Positions 1-11,067 of a DNA stretch of 64,000 bases are shown here, one piece after another. The DNA lies in assembly GCA_002150815.3 (NCBI GenBank), contig NDFF03000386.1, positions 62,001 through 126,000 of the forward strand. The letters run 5' to 3'. This stretch comes from Grammothele lineata (taxonomy: Eukaryota > Basidiomycota > Agaricomycetes > Polyporales > Polyporaceae). The translations under genes and the position numbers were made by a program. Under the pieces are notes generated by a model. The model had not been told where the DNA came from. It ran no database searches and saw nothing but the letters and a program-made list of their open reading frames with translations. Position 1 is the stretch's first letter. Every line of letters starts with the position of its first letter.

Positions 1-407
1 ATGAGAGGGGGAGGAGAGGGGTTGTCAGTTGGTGCTGCGGTTGCGGTTGTGCGTTGAAGTTGTGCGTTGGCGGTGGTAGCCCGCTTGTCTTGTTCCCTTT
101 CCTCTTCTTGTCTACTCTTGTGTCCTCGGCCCTCCCTTCTTTTCCCACTCCCTCCCCGTCTCATACTACCTCTTGGTCTCCCTCCCCACACGTGCATGAC
201 GGGGCCGCACCCTGCTGTAACCATAGCATAATATTGAAGCCCGCTCTCTCCGCATGTGCATGTGCCCCCGGACACTCCTACTACCGCTGCTGCTACTGCT
301 ACCTCGACCGCTACCTCGTACGTACGCTACTACTATCTCTCTCCTGCGCTCTCGGTATATCTTATAACTAGATTCTGTCAACATCACCGCCAAGTCGCCA
401 AGGGTAC
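1..407. other. Gene-free left edge
   Basis: No supported gene. The plus strand is pyrimidine-rich with many short CT/TCC runs, so several overlapping frames stay open. None shows family similarity to anything else in the window or a plausible exon structure. It probably holds the 3' untranslated region of the minus-strand F-box gene that ends at 408. Confidence 0.5.
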
Positions 408-1716
408 TCAGCACTGTCGTCGGCTGGTAGAACACGATGTCAGGACGTGCATGTCGTCTCCGTGCAGACGATAGAGGTAAGCGGGGCACGTACGGTCCTC
501 TACGCGCACCCCCAGCACCATCTCGCGTGCCATGCAGCGCGGCATGTGAACCTCCACCTCTTGCAGCCAACGCGTACTATCTTCGTCAGTGGGGGTGCCG
601 TTGTGCACCCCGAAGACGAAGTAGGTCCTCTTCAGCTCGGGAAACTTGTTGGGGTCTGAGCACAGGACGTCGTCGAGGGCGGCGCAGTTGAACGCCGCTA
701 CTAGGGGAGACGGTGCGTGCACGTCCACCTGTTGTTTGAAGCAGAGGTGCAACTCTTGGAGAGCGGGAAGGCGCACTTGACGGAGGACTGCGATGAGGTC
801 GTTGATACTGGTGATGGGCTCAGTGGGGTTGGCTGCGGGCTCGATGGGGCTGGGGAATGCAAGGCGAAGTTGGGTCAGGGACGGCAAGTGGTTGACGGCT
901 GTATGTATTGTACATCAGCATGTCAACATGATCCGGTGCAGGGCGACATTCCAGACGTACCTTCCTGCGTACCACCGGCGTTCGTGAGGGAGCGCAGTAA
1001 TTTGGAGATGTTCCGCGCATGAAGCTGATCGTTTGATGGTTAGATTTGGGGCGTATATGTGAGCGTGGAATGAGGCAGCTTACCTCCAGGTTGAGGGGGC
1101 GGGGTCTGTCCGCGAGATCGAATAGTGAAGCGGGTGAGACACCACTCCAATCCCCTCCGACAACGCGCACGGTGATATCCTTCTGCGAAAGCGAACAGAT
1201 TGCTCTCTTGAGTGCATGAACTGACGGAAACTTGCACTGGTGAAAGATCACGGTTTCCAGATTCTGACAAAGCGGGAGGCTTGGCACCATGGCATTGTAC
1301 TTCGGCGCGCCTGGGAGGAACGTGGTCGTGTCGAACGTGAAAAGTCGAAGGTTAGTGAGCAGGGGTATGACGTTCACGGACAACGGTGGGTCGCCACACG
1401 ACGATCGACCATTCTTTGGGGGGTGATTAGGGAGGGTGTACCGAACTTCCTCGACGTGGGCGGCGAGCTGTGTTCCCCGAGGAGAGGGATTGATTGCGTC
1501 CGAGAACGCCTTGCATCCCTTGGCACCGTCAATCCATACAAAGCGGTAGAGATTCCGTTGGGCCTGAGAACGCCAGGCTCTGCACGTCAACGCACATGCG
1601 CAGAGTACTTTGTAAGTCTCGCGCGCGCAATAATAGTCCCTAGGGTCGGCCGGTGGTATCGCGTCGATGACGGGTAACCATACGAAAGGATCTAAGAGAG
1701 ATCTGGCCCCCATGGA
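408..1716 (-). CDS. F-box-type protein, tandem copy A (intact, 3 exons)
   Basis: Predicted 395-residue protein. Exons are 1716-1084, 1024-961 and 898-408; introns of 59 and 62 nt have GT-AG ends and all phases close. The N-terminus (about residues 5-50: a proline-containing start, then CALTCRAW and AQRNLYRFVW) has the layout of the short basidiomycete F-box that binds Skp1 in SCF ubiquitin ligases. The rest is leucine-rich, likely a substrate-recognition surface; that role is inferred. An ATG at 1791 is in frame, but 1716 matches the starts of the neighbouring copies. It is the most complete of three tandem relatives (408-6846) and serves as the template for judging copies B and C. The small 64-nt middle exon is conserved in copy C. 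Confidence 0.78.
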
Positions 1717-4362
1717 CGACCTCGGCGGGAATGAGCTGCGAGCAGGGAGGGTCAACGGTCGGTGTGAGGATAACAGCACCGAAACATACATCTACACATG
1801 CTAGAAATACTTATCGTATGTCTGCATGTGGACTCGTGACGTTGCATGGTACAACATAGATGCCAGACGTTAAGTGCACATGCCGAGCGTACCGGCCTGG
1901 AGCTTAAAAAACCACAACCACCGCAACGTCCTGTGTAGTACCGTAAGTTTCAACCACATCAAGCCGAGTAGTACGTTATGGCGTACCGCCAACACCGTCT
2001 GCGGATAACGAAGGTGGTTTGTGGTGAAGCCACGCCAAATGAAGGAACGCATATACGTTTTGACTTCCCCCATGATGAGCGCTTGCGAGCGACCCTAGGA
2101 GGAGTGGGAGAGGGCTTTGATCGGTATGCTGGATACAACACGATTAGTCAACCGATTCAGGCTTTCTAAAGCTGTATTAATTGACCTCACATGTAGATGT
2201 ATGAAAGGAATGCTGAGAGCATAATCCAACCGCTCCCGCCGGCGTTGACAAACTTGCTATGCTGCATGCGCAGCCCGGTCCCTAACGCCTCCTGAGGGAC
2301 ACAACTAGGCTATGAAGGGGGAGCCTTAAGACATATTCCTTCGTTTTATATGGCACACAAAAGTGAGGACTTACCTTGCAGTAATTGCGCCATCGATGTT
2401 GCACTCCAGTGCCCACACGATGCGCCAACTACAGCAATGCGAACATCCAATCGTCCTGTGCAGTGCGGGACTCTCGGAAGCAGAAACGCTCGCCGTGACC
2501 TTGACTGTATGTTGCGGATGGCCGTCTTCCAGCTGGCGTTCCGGAAACGACGCGGAATTAATGGCGGGCACCAGCCCAACGGTAATCGGGCAGTGCCCAA
2601 CATGGGAGCGATGTGGTTGAGTCGAACTTCAGGGCTTTAGCGCTCTGACTCATCCCGCAACAACCAATTACGTCATTTAGCGTCTAATCTCATCGGGCAG
2701 GGACGCCACAACGACAACTTGCATCTGTTGTCTCGAGTTCTCTTCTCCGATAACCCTTCGGTGGCTGCGGCACAAATACAAGCCAGTAAGTACCCTTGCG
2801 GGGCAGCACGCCGCGTTGTCATCATATGAGCGTTGAGCGGAGTCTAGCAACAGCTTCTTTACTAGTTCGCGGAACGTTTGCCCTCGGCATGAAGTTGGCC
2901 GCAGCCTGTGGCCTCGAATCCACGATGCAACCGTCGCCGGTCCGTTTAGTCGGGCCTTACGGCCCCGAAACCTTGCATGCTTCGGACATACACTAGTTCT
3001 GGTACATACATCGTATCCGCTCAGCACCTCCACATGCTCTAACTCCAACTCCTTCTCAGCTTGTTCTCAGCAGGAACTCTCGCATGCCGTCACGATATTT
3101 GGGAGCGCACCGACCGTTGACCGGAGCGACTAGTGGTACTCCAACCGCATGGGCGCGCCGGCGGTCCTCCAACTAGACAAGTATGACAGTGGCTGGATGT
3201 CGTCGGTCAACTGTCACACTCTTGGCGCAATGTTTAGGTAAACACGTTTCCCCTTAACTTCCGCTCTATCCACTATGAGTACTGATAGGTTCAGTACGCT
3301 AGGAGCTTTACCAGCACATCTTGTGCACTTCTATAGGATACCATAGAATTAAAGGAGCGCGATTGTAACACCTCCGGAGGCACTGGAAGGGACACTCCTG
3401 TTTTGCATACGCTCTGTGAGTCGATATTAGTGCACATCATCACTGTAAAATCGTTTCATACTGATGTGTATGCGTGTGTGCGTCTTCTTCGGCCACAAAC
3501 TCCGCTCTCGCTGCGCTCAAACCAAAAGAGGTGGTATTAGGTTGGGATTGTTGATCAGACGACCATCCTTGACAGCCGCAGAACGGTGCATGACAGAACA
3601 CTAAGTACGGGCGGAGACCAAGACGACAGATAGTATGTTGCGGCTGGAGAGAAGGTTTGGGAGCGGTTGGATCAGTCCGAGAAACGCGAGAGCTGACACA
3701 ACTAGATGCGCACAACGCAAGTGGGACCCTGAGGCGTATGATAGATTCCTCGCCTACGTCTACCTCCTTGTTGCCCGTAGGCTAGCGTTCCAGCCGTTTG
3801 GTCCCATCAATATTTCACTCGTTTGCGACTAGGTAACGAATAGATCTATTTCTGACTGCCAAACGACCACGGAGGAACGAAGCTCGATACTGCGTTGTGT
3901 CCGCACATGACAGATCTATCGTGGTTAGTTTCGAGAATCGTGGAAATATAGACGCATCTAACTGGAAATGTAGTGATGCGTATGGCGTAGATTAGGGGCG
4001 GTGGTCCCGCAGAGATGAGTGTGCTGTAGCCGCGAGCGGGAGATGTCGTCGTGGCAGTATAGTGCACTGAGCACCGGATGTGGTTCAACGTTCCGAAGAG
4101 ATGACGTTCGGCCAAGAAATTCAAGGTTCTGAGCGCGCCAATGCGGCCACAAGTCCGTCATCGTGGATCCTGGACTACATATCCGGTCTCACTAGCCCGA
4201 CACTCATTAGACATTCCATGCATATCCACAACCATCCTCAGCTAGTCGAGGGACAAGTTAGATAGATACGCTCTCGGCATGAGAGCTCTGGGAGAATAAT
4301 GTATGATCTTGAATGGAAGTATGGAAGATTATTCCGCGCGCTCGGCAGCGCGGCATACTCTC
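1717..4362. other. 2.6-kb stretch without recognisable genes
   Basis: Both strands carry only short frames with no motif, repeated structure or similarity to other parts of the window that I can recognise. Stop codons are frequent in all frames, unlike the gene-bearing parts. It may contain decayed mobile DNA, but I cannot name an element or find matched ends. The proximal part should include the promoter of copy A. Confidence 0.4.
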
Positions 4363-5141
4363 TCACACCACCTCAATCCACTGACTTCCATCTCCCTCGA
4401 CGGAGTGCCCCGGTCTCATTGCTCCGAAGATAAGATGGAAGCGCTTCAGAGCGTGGGGGTGGGTGTCGGAGCGTAAGACCACATCGAGGTCGGTGAATTG
4501 GAAGTATTCGTCAAGGACTGGCGGTCCCCACAGATCCAACTCCATTTTGAGCGAAAGGTGGAGGTCCTCGAGAGCCGGACGGCGAAGGCGGCACATCCCT
4601 GATGCGTTGAGGGAGAGACGGATGCATGAACGCTAGCTTGAGCTCGCGCAAAGACGGGAACAGATTGGTGGCTGTATACAGCGTATGTGAGAATGACTGG
4701 GAGAGCGGTGATTAGGCCATTTGTGCAACGACGTAGGCTACGTCGTTGCACAAATGGCCTTGCCGGAATCGGGTCGTGTCAAATGTGAACATGCGGAGGT
4801 GAACAAACTGGCATATTATGTTCTCAGATAACGGTTGGCAGAGCTCCATTCGCGTTGTCCGGGCACCGTGTCGGCGGCGCATGTAATGAACTTCGCGGAC
4901 GAGGAGCGCGAGATGTGGGGCGAACTTCATAGTTCGCGCAAAGTACCTACAGCAGTTCAGGCCCGTGATCCAGACGAAATAGTGCAAGTTCCTTTGAGCT
5001 TGCGGGAACATGACGGAGCACGTTAACGCGCGGGTGCAGATGAGTTGGTACGTCTCCGAGACGAGGTCTTCGTTGACATCTGCTGCTGCGACGTCGATGA
5101 TGGACCACAGGACGTCTACGGGAAGATGTTCAGCGCGCTGC
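4363..5141 (-). pseudogene. F-box-type gene, tandem copy B (broken)
   Basis: The N-terminal half (start near 5141; about 140 codons) matches copies A and C, including the ALTC..FPQAQRNLHYFVW block and the FTFDTTRF block. At about 4760 the match stops at a 47-bp palindrome, and a stop codon follows at 4712. The C-terminal part resumes beyond it in another frame, near 4660 with an NLFPSLRELKLAF-like stretch. It changes frame again near 4600 before the conserved RPALEDLHL...LKRFHLIFGA block that ends at 4363. Roughly the central 120 codons seen in A (about 1290-960) are missing. Two frame changes, an internal deletion and a stop make a normal product very unlikely. Copies A and C flank it on the same strand, so it looks like a member of the tandem array that lost function. 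Confidence 0.82.
4714..4760. repeat. Perfect 47-bp palindrome at the deletion joint
   Basis: Left arm 4714-4736 and right arm 4738-4760 are exact reverse complements (23 bp each) around a single G at 4737. The palindrome lies exactly where homology between copy B and its neighbours breaks off, so it probably marks a rearrangement joint, not a protein-binding site. Confidence 0.95.
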
Positions 5142-5431
5142 ATGATTGATCTAATCACCGACGATGACAAAACGAGGCGAGAGACCGACGTGGACGGGCG
5201 CGGAAACCGAACAAAGTTGGCGACAGAGTGGCACACCGGATGCAAGTGGATGCAATCGCTCTCACTCGGAGATCGCGTGCCGCACTGCCCGGGCTTATCT
5301 TCGTCGTCATTAGATAGTTTGGTCTGTGAACGTGACTAGTACAGAAGTGTAACTGAGCATAGACGTAGTCGCCGCTCCGCCATGCAGCATCGCGTGAAGC
5401 GATCCGTACCGTGCTCTCGTCTGTTGAGTAC

Positions 5432-6846
5432 TCAGTCAACGAGGCCCCTGTTCACCCGCCGACAGAACGTGCTTCGCGTCAAATACTCCATGGGTAATGG
5501 AAGCCAGCTATAAAACGCTAAGTTCAATGAGAATATAATATGCGATCGGGCGTATAACGCACGATCTTTTCTGTGGAGCCGCAGATCTATACCGCGAGCC
5601 CGGCAGCGCGACATGCTGTCATACATCTGACCGATCCACTGGACACCTATGCATGACGTCGATAATGTGAAGGCAAGACACAATGTCTTCAATGCCTGCC
5701 ATTTACTGTTCGATCGGAAGACATCGTCGAGTTTATCGCACTTGAATGCGTTCACAAGGGTGTTTGGATCCTCGCGAGAACCCCATACGTCCTCGTCTCT
5801 GAACTTGATGAGGTGCACTTCCTCTAGAACAGGGGCGCGTATACCGCGCAGCGTTTCGATGACTTTGTCGATGCCGAAGACTGGGGGTGGATGGTGTGAA
5901 GGGCGCTTCTCAGGGTTCCAAAAGATGAGCCTGAGTTCGCGTAGGGCGGGGAAAAGGTTGATGGCTACGGACGAGACCAGTATCAGTATCAAAACATAGG
6001 ATGCTATGAAGCAGCACTCCGGACATGCCTTGATCGAGGGCATCGACGCGGACGTAGACGCTGAGAGAGGTCAAAAGGATGCGACGCTCTTCGGAGAGAG
6101 CGAAGAGCAAGTCGCAGGTGTCCCCTGCATGAAACTAGTTATGATGAGTAAACGTGGTACATCGGGTCGCATGCGTGGCTAACCTCAAGCTTGAGAGGGC
6201 GAAGAAACGCGTCTGGTTCCTGATCGCCTAACATCTCGATATGCGAGGGCCAGACGCCACCCCATCTACCGATGGAGAATCGCCAGGTGGATAGGGATTG
6301 GGTATGCGAGAACGTATGTATTACGGCTTCCAGTATACGGGGAGATGGGAATATCCAGTCGCGGAATATGATTGTCGCAAGCTCTGGACAGTGTCTAAGT
6401 GCAAGCAACGTGGTGATGGACTCATGCGCTTCCTGAGAGTAGAAAGCTGCGTCGTCGAATGCAAACGAGTGTAGGTGCACGAGATGGCGAATGACGTCTT
6501 CGGCTAGGGGTTTGCTTGTGACCGAACGGTGTGTCCTCGAATCGTAGGAGCGGAAGCCTGAGGGCGAGTAGCGCACTTCGCGAACGAAGGACGCTAGATG
6601 TGGACAGGTCAGGATTGTGCGTATAAATCGTTGGATGCCGTTTCTCCGAATCCATACGAAGTCGTAGAGGTTGCGTTGAGCTCCGGGGAGCCAGTCGGAG
6701 CACGTCAGTGCGCAGGCCGAGAGAATTCTGTATGTCTCCCACGTACGATCGTCGTACCTAGCGTCCAAGGCTATGATGTAGAAGATATGCCATATGACAT
6801 CAAGAGGTAGGGATGGAAGAGCGGTGCGAGTTGGGTTGAGGGCCAT
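5432..6846 (-). CDS. F-box-type protein, tandem copy C (one splice joint unresolved)
   Basis: Exon 1 is 6846-6184 (221 codons, F-box-type start LPLDVIWHIF, then CALTCSDWLPGAQRNLYDFVW). Its donor follows the same RPLKLE motif as in copy A. Exon 2 most likely begins at 6134 (FHAG.., aligned with LHAR.. of A). The last exon contains NLFPALRELRLIF and runs to 5432. The exon 2-to-3 joint is a problem: every GT that I can find near the expected site leaves a phase that does not fit the last exon. There may be a one-base indel, an unusual splice site or a sequence error. The C-terminus after about position 5640 differs from copy A. Function as an SCF substrate adaptor is inferred from the F-box; the gene may be decaying. 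Confidence 0.6.
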
Positions 6847-7121
6847 GCTGGTGCTTGATGAGCTTCGATCTCGTGAACGTCAAGAATCGAGGTCTCCCGC
6901 TGTCCAGACCGGAAATGGTTGGAAATGAGCGTTCAGCAGGTGGCGCCGATAGTAACACAGACAAACATCGCGCTTGTGGCGCGGCAGCCGCGCCGTTTCT
7001 CGCGCGACCAACGTCGGCGCTTTCTGCCCGCCCCGCCGCGAAAAACGTTCCGCATAACTCCTTTTGCCTTTGCTTCCCTCCTCACCATCTAACTATGCAA
7101 CACCGACAAACGGCCGCTTCC

Positions 7122-8807
7122 CTACACAAAGATTTCCAGCAGCTTCTCGGGCGGGCCACGTGAACGTACCGTCATCTCACCGCCACGACTCGTAGTAATG
7201 ATCCTCATCCCATCCCTTGGCCACGCAACCCACTCTAACACGAAATCGAACGTCTCCAGCCCGCCTAAAGCAGCGAACGCCCGCGTGGCGAACATCCTAG
7301 GATCCACGGTGAATGCGTATGTTTCGACGCGGGTGATAGGCCCAATGGGGACGGAAAGTCCTAAATACCACGCCGCGATGTCTTGAAATTCGAGATTCGA
7401 GCCCGCATCGAATGGCCCATCGACGGGCTTTTCGTATTTTTGTAATGGCGCCTGGATACATATCTTCAAGCGAAGGACAGAGAGACGGCGGAGCCTGGCG
7501 AGCGCAGCTAGCACGTCATCCTGGCCGCGAAGTGCTCAGTGCGAATACGCTGAGTGATAACATGATACGGTGCGTACCAGATGGAAGCGAATAAAATTAT
7601 TTGTCGCACCGTTGGTTTCTCTTATGCTGAGCGTGAGTTCCTTCACATGGCCCCAGCCCGGGAATCGTACAAGGTGAGGTATCGCTTGGGGAGCTGAGAA
7701 TGATGGCATAGCCAGCTCCAAGCGAGTTGGACGTGCATACGCAAGAATCGAGGGAATGAACGGGACTGTATGATAGTTGAGGTTGAGGGAGAGGTTGAGA
7801 ATGCGACAGGTGATGCCGAGGAGGTAGAGGTCTACGGGGAGTGTGTTGGAAGCACTGTCAAGCTGAGCCCACGATCCGTGGATTAACTGCTGATCGATGT
7901 TGTATTGGCGATGGGGAGTAAGATTTGCGAAGTCGTCCGTATCCCTAAGTCCTGTCGATACCGTGATGTTGGTGAGGTTTGGGAATGCGAGTACCCATGG
8001 CAGCGTGAGAGGGTGGTCGATGGTGAAGAGTGTGAGATCGCGCATAATTGGGTAGACTGGAATATCGTCGGGGAAATCATTGCATGAAGTCCATTGGGCT
8101 ATGACCAGTGATTCGAGCGTAGAAGTGTTCCTTGCCAACAGAATGAGCGGGTGAGGCGGAATTTCCTCCTCCGGCTCGAGCTGCCGCGCCTCCTCGAACA
8201 GACCGTGCCCTTCGATGCGGGCCTCCCTGAGAGGCCATTCGTTGCAATCCAGCAGGGCCTCAATGCACCATGTGTACGCTTTGCGAGCAGTGAATCTCGT
8301 GATGCTACGGAGACGAGCGAGATTGAATGGAAGGTCGGGATGGGAAGCGAGGACTCCGAAAGTGTCGTCTATCTCGAGCTTGTCAAGGTGCGTTGCGAGA
8401 GACACTTCCTCAGCAAAATCCGACACGAGATCCGACGGAAACGAACACCAGTCTCCTCCGAGTCGGAGGGACTTGAGGTGACCCCACCGCGATTTGTCGT
8501 ACGCGCGCATGAAAAGGAGGAATGAGGTGACGCTAGCTTCGTCGGAAAGTCGCACTTGGTGACGGAGAAGGAACCGGGCACAGTCACGATTCAGATCCTT
8601 GCATGCCATCATAAAGCGCTTGATGATGTTTCTGCTGGACATGGCTGCGATGTGCAGGAGCGCATCATGATAAAGCTTCGACGGCCCGACGCCACTGCCT
8701 GGCCCGCCGGCAGCGGTTTCGTTCGTGGGGAATGAGAGACTGGTTTCCTGTAGACTGTCCATCAATAAACGTGTCAACCGGACGAAGGTGCTCTGTCTAC
8801 CTACCAT
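7122..8807 (-). CDS. F-box-like/LRR-like family protein 1
   Basis: First of seven members in this window of a family defined by a short N-terminal helix block (here LYHDALLHIAA...CKDLNRDCARFLLRHQV), a leucine-rich central domain, a VDLYLLGITCRILNLSL block and a separate C-terminal exon. Exon 1 is 8807-7578 (410 codons; an alternative ATG is at 8762). The 57-nt intron is GT-AG and exon 2 is 7520-7122; the product is 542 residues. The N-terminus resembles a degenerate F-box, so a role in protein-protein recognition is likely but unproven. It is transcribed away from the alpha/beta-hydrolase gene that starts at 9406. The family's conserved splice position, just after RFHL/RYW and before D, is present. 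Confidence 0.78.
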
Positions 8808-9405
8808 TAACTACTCTGAGAGCTACAAGAGATGGGTTCACGGCGTCGCAGGGCGTTGGAAACAAAGCGAGCCGCGTGCAGCATGGGCTCTGAAAGGCGC
8901 ATAGAATGACGTAACGTAAGCCGTGGGAATGTGAAGGTAAATAGAGCGATTCAACATGGGCGCCAACTTTAGTGGCACTGATTGCTACTCGAAAGTTGAC
9001 CATGACCGTTTACTGTTACCGCCATAGCCAGGTTATTCCTCTGCCGTCAACTCGTGGAGGCGTCCACACCCTAGTTGTTTAGCCATGCTCGCGGCTCTAG
9101 AAGAAGGTAAGTCACAGCACTGCGATGGACTAGTAACTTGTAGTACTTACCCACGAGTCGCGGCTGACGAGATTGTTCACTACTCACGCAGATGACCAAT
9201 GATCCTTCCAGCCAGCAACGGACCGCCCTGGAAGTCACGCAATTAAGGGCCATTTGCTCGTCATCGGCGCAGGTGATCGTGTTCCATCGCATATCCAAGC
9301 GCGGCCCGCGACGTGCGAATAAACGCTGCGCGCGAGTGGTAGGTTCAGTACTCTGCATGGGTTTATCGGATAGTACTCAACATCGCTTTACGGACGACCG
9401 CCAGC
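8808..9405. other. Divergent intergenic region
   Basis: About 600 nt between two genes transcribed away from each other; it must contain both promoters. I see no convincing TATA box, repeat or open frame. Confidence 0.5.
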
Positions 9406-10855
9406 ATGAACCTAGACCCAGAGCTGACTAGGGCACTCGCCGCCCACCCCGAGATTACCAATCCTCGTGCACCCCCGGAAGGCGTCTCATTGTATGAGCA
9501 CATACGCCAGATGTCCCGCGACCGCAGAGCACGAATCGACGTCAAGAGATTCTATGAAGCGCGACTACCCCCACGTGCGTTTCCTACGATCCCGGCTATT
9601 CAGCCGCTGTCTTCTCATTTTGACACGGATCTAACGAACCCATTCAGCGGAAAAGTATGTGGTCAGGGACGAGTGCGTACCGGTCGAGGGCGGAGAGATA
9701 CCGGTCCGTTGCTTGATTCCCGCAAACCTGAGCGATGATAACGGCGCTTCCTATCCTGTGCTGGTCTGGATCCACGGAGGAGGTACGTACGCGCGCGTGT
9801 ATCGTGAGCGACGCTGAATCACACGTCCACTTGTAGGTTTTGTGGTCGGTGACATCGATCAAGATGATTCCCAGCTACGGTCGATCTGCGTCGAGCTGCA
9901 GCTCGTGATCGTCAACGTTGGATATCGGTACGTCTACTCACGTTACCAGCAAACACGTCGTCAAACCTGACAATCCATGCAGTCTTGCTCCCGAGTACAA
10001 GTTCCCGACAGGTTTTAACGACTGCTACGCCGCTCTGGACTGGGTATGTGCTGCATCTTGCCGTTCCTCTCATGCCGTACACCCCGAGTCACAGTCTCAT
10101 GCTGCTTGTTAATTTCAGGTCGTCAATCACGCCTCGGCCTTGAAAGTATCATTGAACAAAGGATTCATCGTTGGCGGAGACTCTGCGGGGGGAAATCTTA
10201 CGGCTGCGGTTGTTTTGAAGGCTCGCGACGACCCGTTCTTCGCTGGAAAGCAGCCGACGGGCCAGTACCTCCGGGAACCGGGACTTTGCCACCCCGATTG
10301 CTACCCAGAGCAGTATGTTTTCGCTGTCTTCCGTATTCAACGGCCGCTCACCCAGTTGTACTGACGCCTGTCAGGTACAAAGCCGAGCTGAAATCGATGG
10401 ACCTGTTCACGGACACACCTATTCTCAACAAACATTCGGCCCTTTTCTTCTACTGTACGTCGTTATTTTTGTTGGCTTCGCGCGCGGACTGACAGCCGTA
10501 TCCAGCGCACTATGACCCCCAGCCCTTCACAGATCTTCGAATGTCTCCCCTACTTGCGCCCTCGCATGCCGTACTTCCGGCTGCATTCTTCCAAGTGATG
10601 GGCAACGACCCGCTGAGGGACGAGGGACTCCTATATGAACGTCTCTTGCGTGAGGCAGGAGTAAAGACGAAGCTCTTCCGGTAAGGGCGCGCGATCTCTG
10701 TTAATTCCTTTGTCGCGTTGCTTATCGCCTCCGTACGTAGTCATGATGGGCTCGTCCACGGAACTCATTATCTGTTGCCAACACTAGCCTGCACAGCCGA
10801 AGTGGACACTCAAATGAGGGAGGGGTTGAAGTGGCTGCTGGGCCTGACAGCGTAG
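9406..10855 (+). CDS. Alpha/beta-hydrolase (HSL/arylacetamide deacetylase type), copy 1
   Basis: Predicted 339-residue hydrolase of the hormone-sensitive-lipase-like class, likely an esterase or lipase of unknown substrate. Eight exons: 9406-9574, 9648-9782, 9837-9927, 9983-10043, 10119-10312, 10375-10454, 10506-10680, 10741-10855. All introns are GT-AG and all phases close. Visible landmarks are the oxyanion-hole HGGG (about residues 99-102), the nucleophile elbow GDSAGG (Ser174), an Asp in a DPLRDEG motif (about 278) and a C-terminal GLVHG (His308), giving a complete Ser-Asp-His triad. There is no signal peptide or membrane segment, so it is probably cytosolic. A second copy at 37244-38656 shares the exon plan almost to the base. 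Confidence 0.9.
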
Positions 10856-11067
10856 ATGACATTAATCCCCGTGTATCCTGATGCACTGAATTCCTACCGG
10901 TGACCGTTTGAAAATTCCCGGTCCATGTGCGGATTCGAACTTGCGCGACGTGAAAGGCGCAAGATCGCATCGGGAAGCCTAAGGCGTTTGATCCTAACAA
11001 GCGCAAATCATGGGCTCCGCACGCGTCGGACGATGCTGTGTCATCGTCTATGGACTCCCTCGCTCGC

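Noticed and set aside
166..570. Overlapping frames at the left edge
   Set aside because: Overlap the 3' end of F-box copy A or lie in CT-rich DNA; no motif or splice support.
10927..11022. tRNA-like segment on the minus strand: 7-bp matched ends GTGCGGA/TCCGCAC, a GTTCGAATCC box and a T-run about 13 nt after the 3' end
   Set aside because: The T-arm cannot form, because the TTCGAAT loop runs directly into the 3' acceptor strand; no A-box fits and the inner hairpins do not match a tRNA cloverleaf. It is at best a decayed tRNA or chance.
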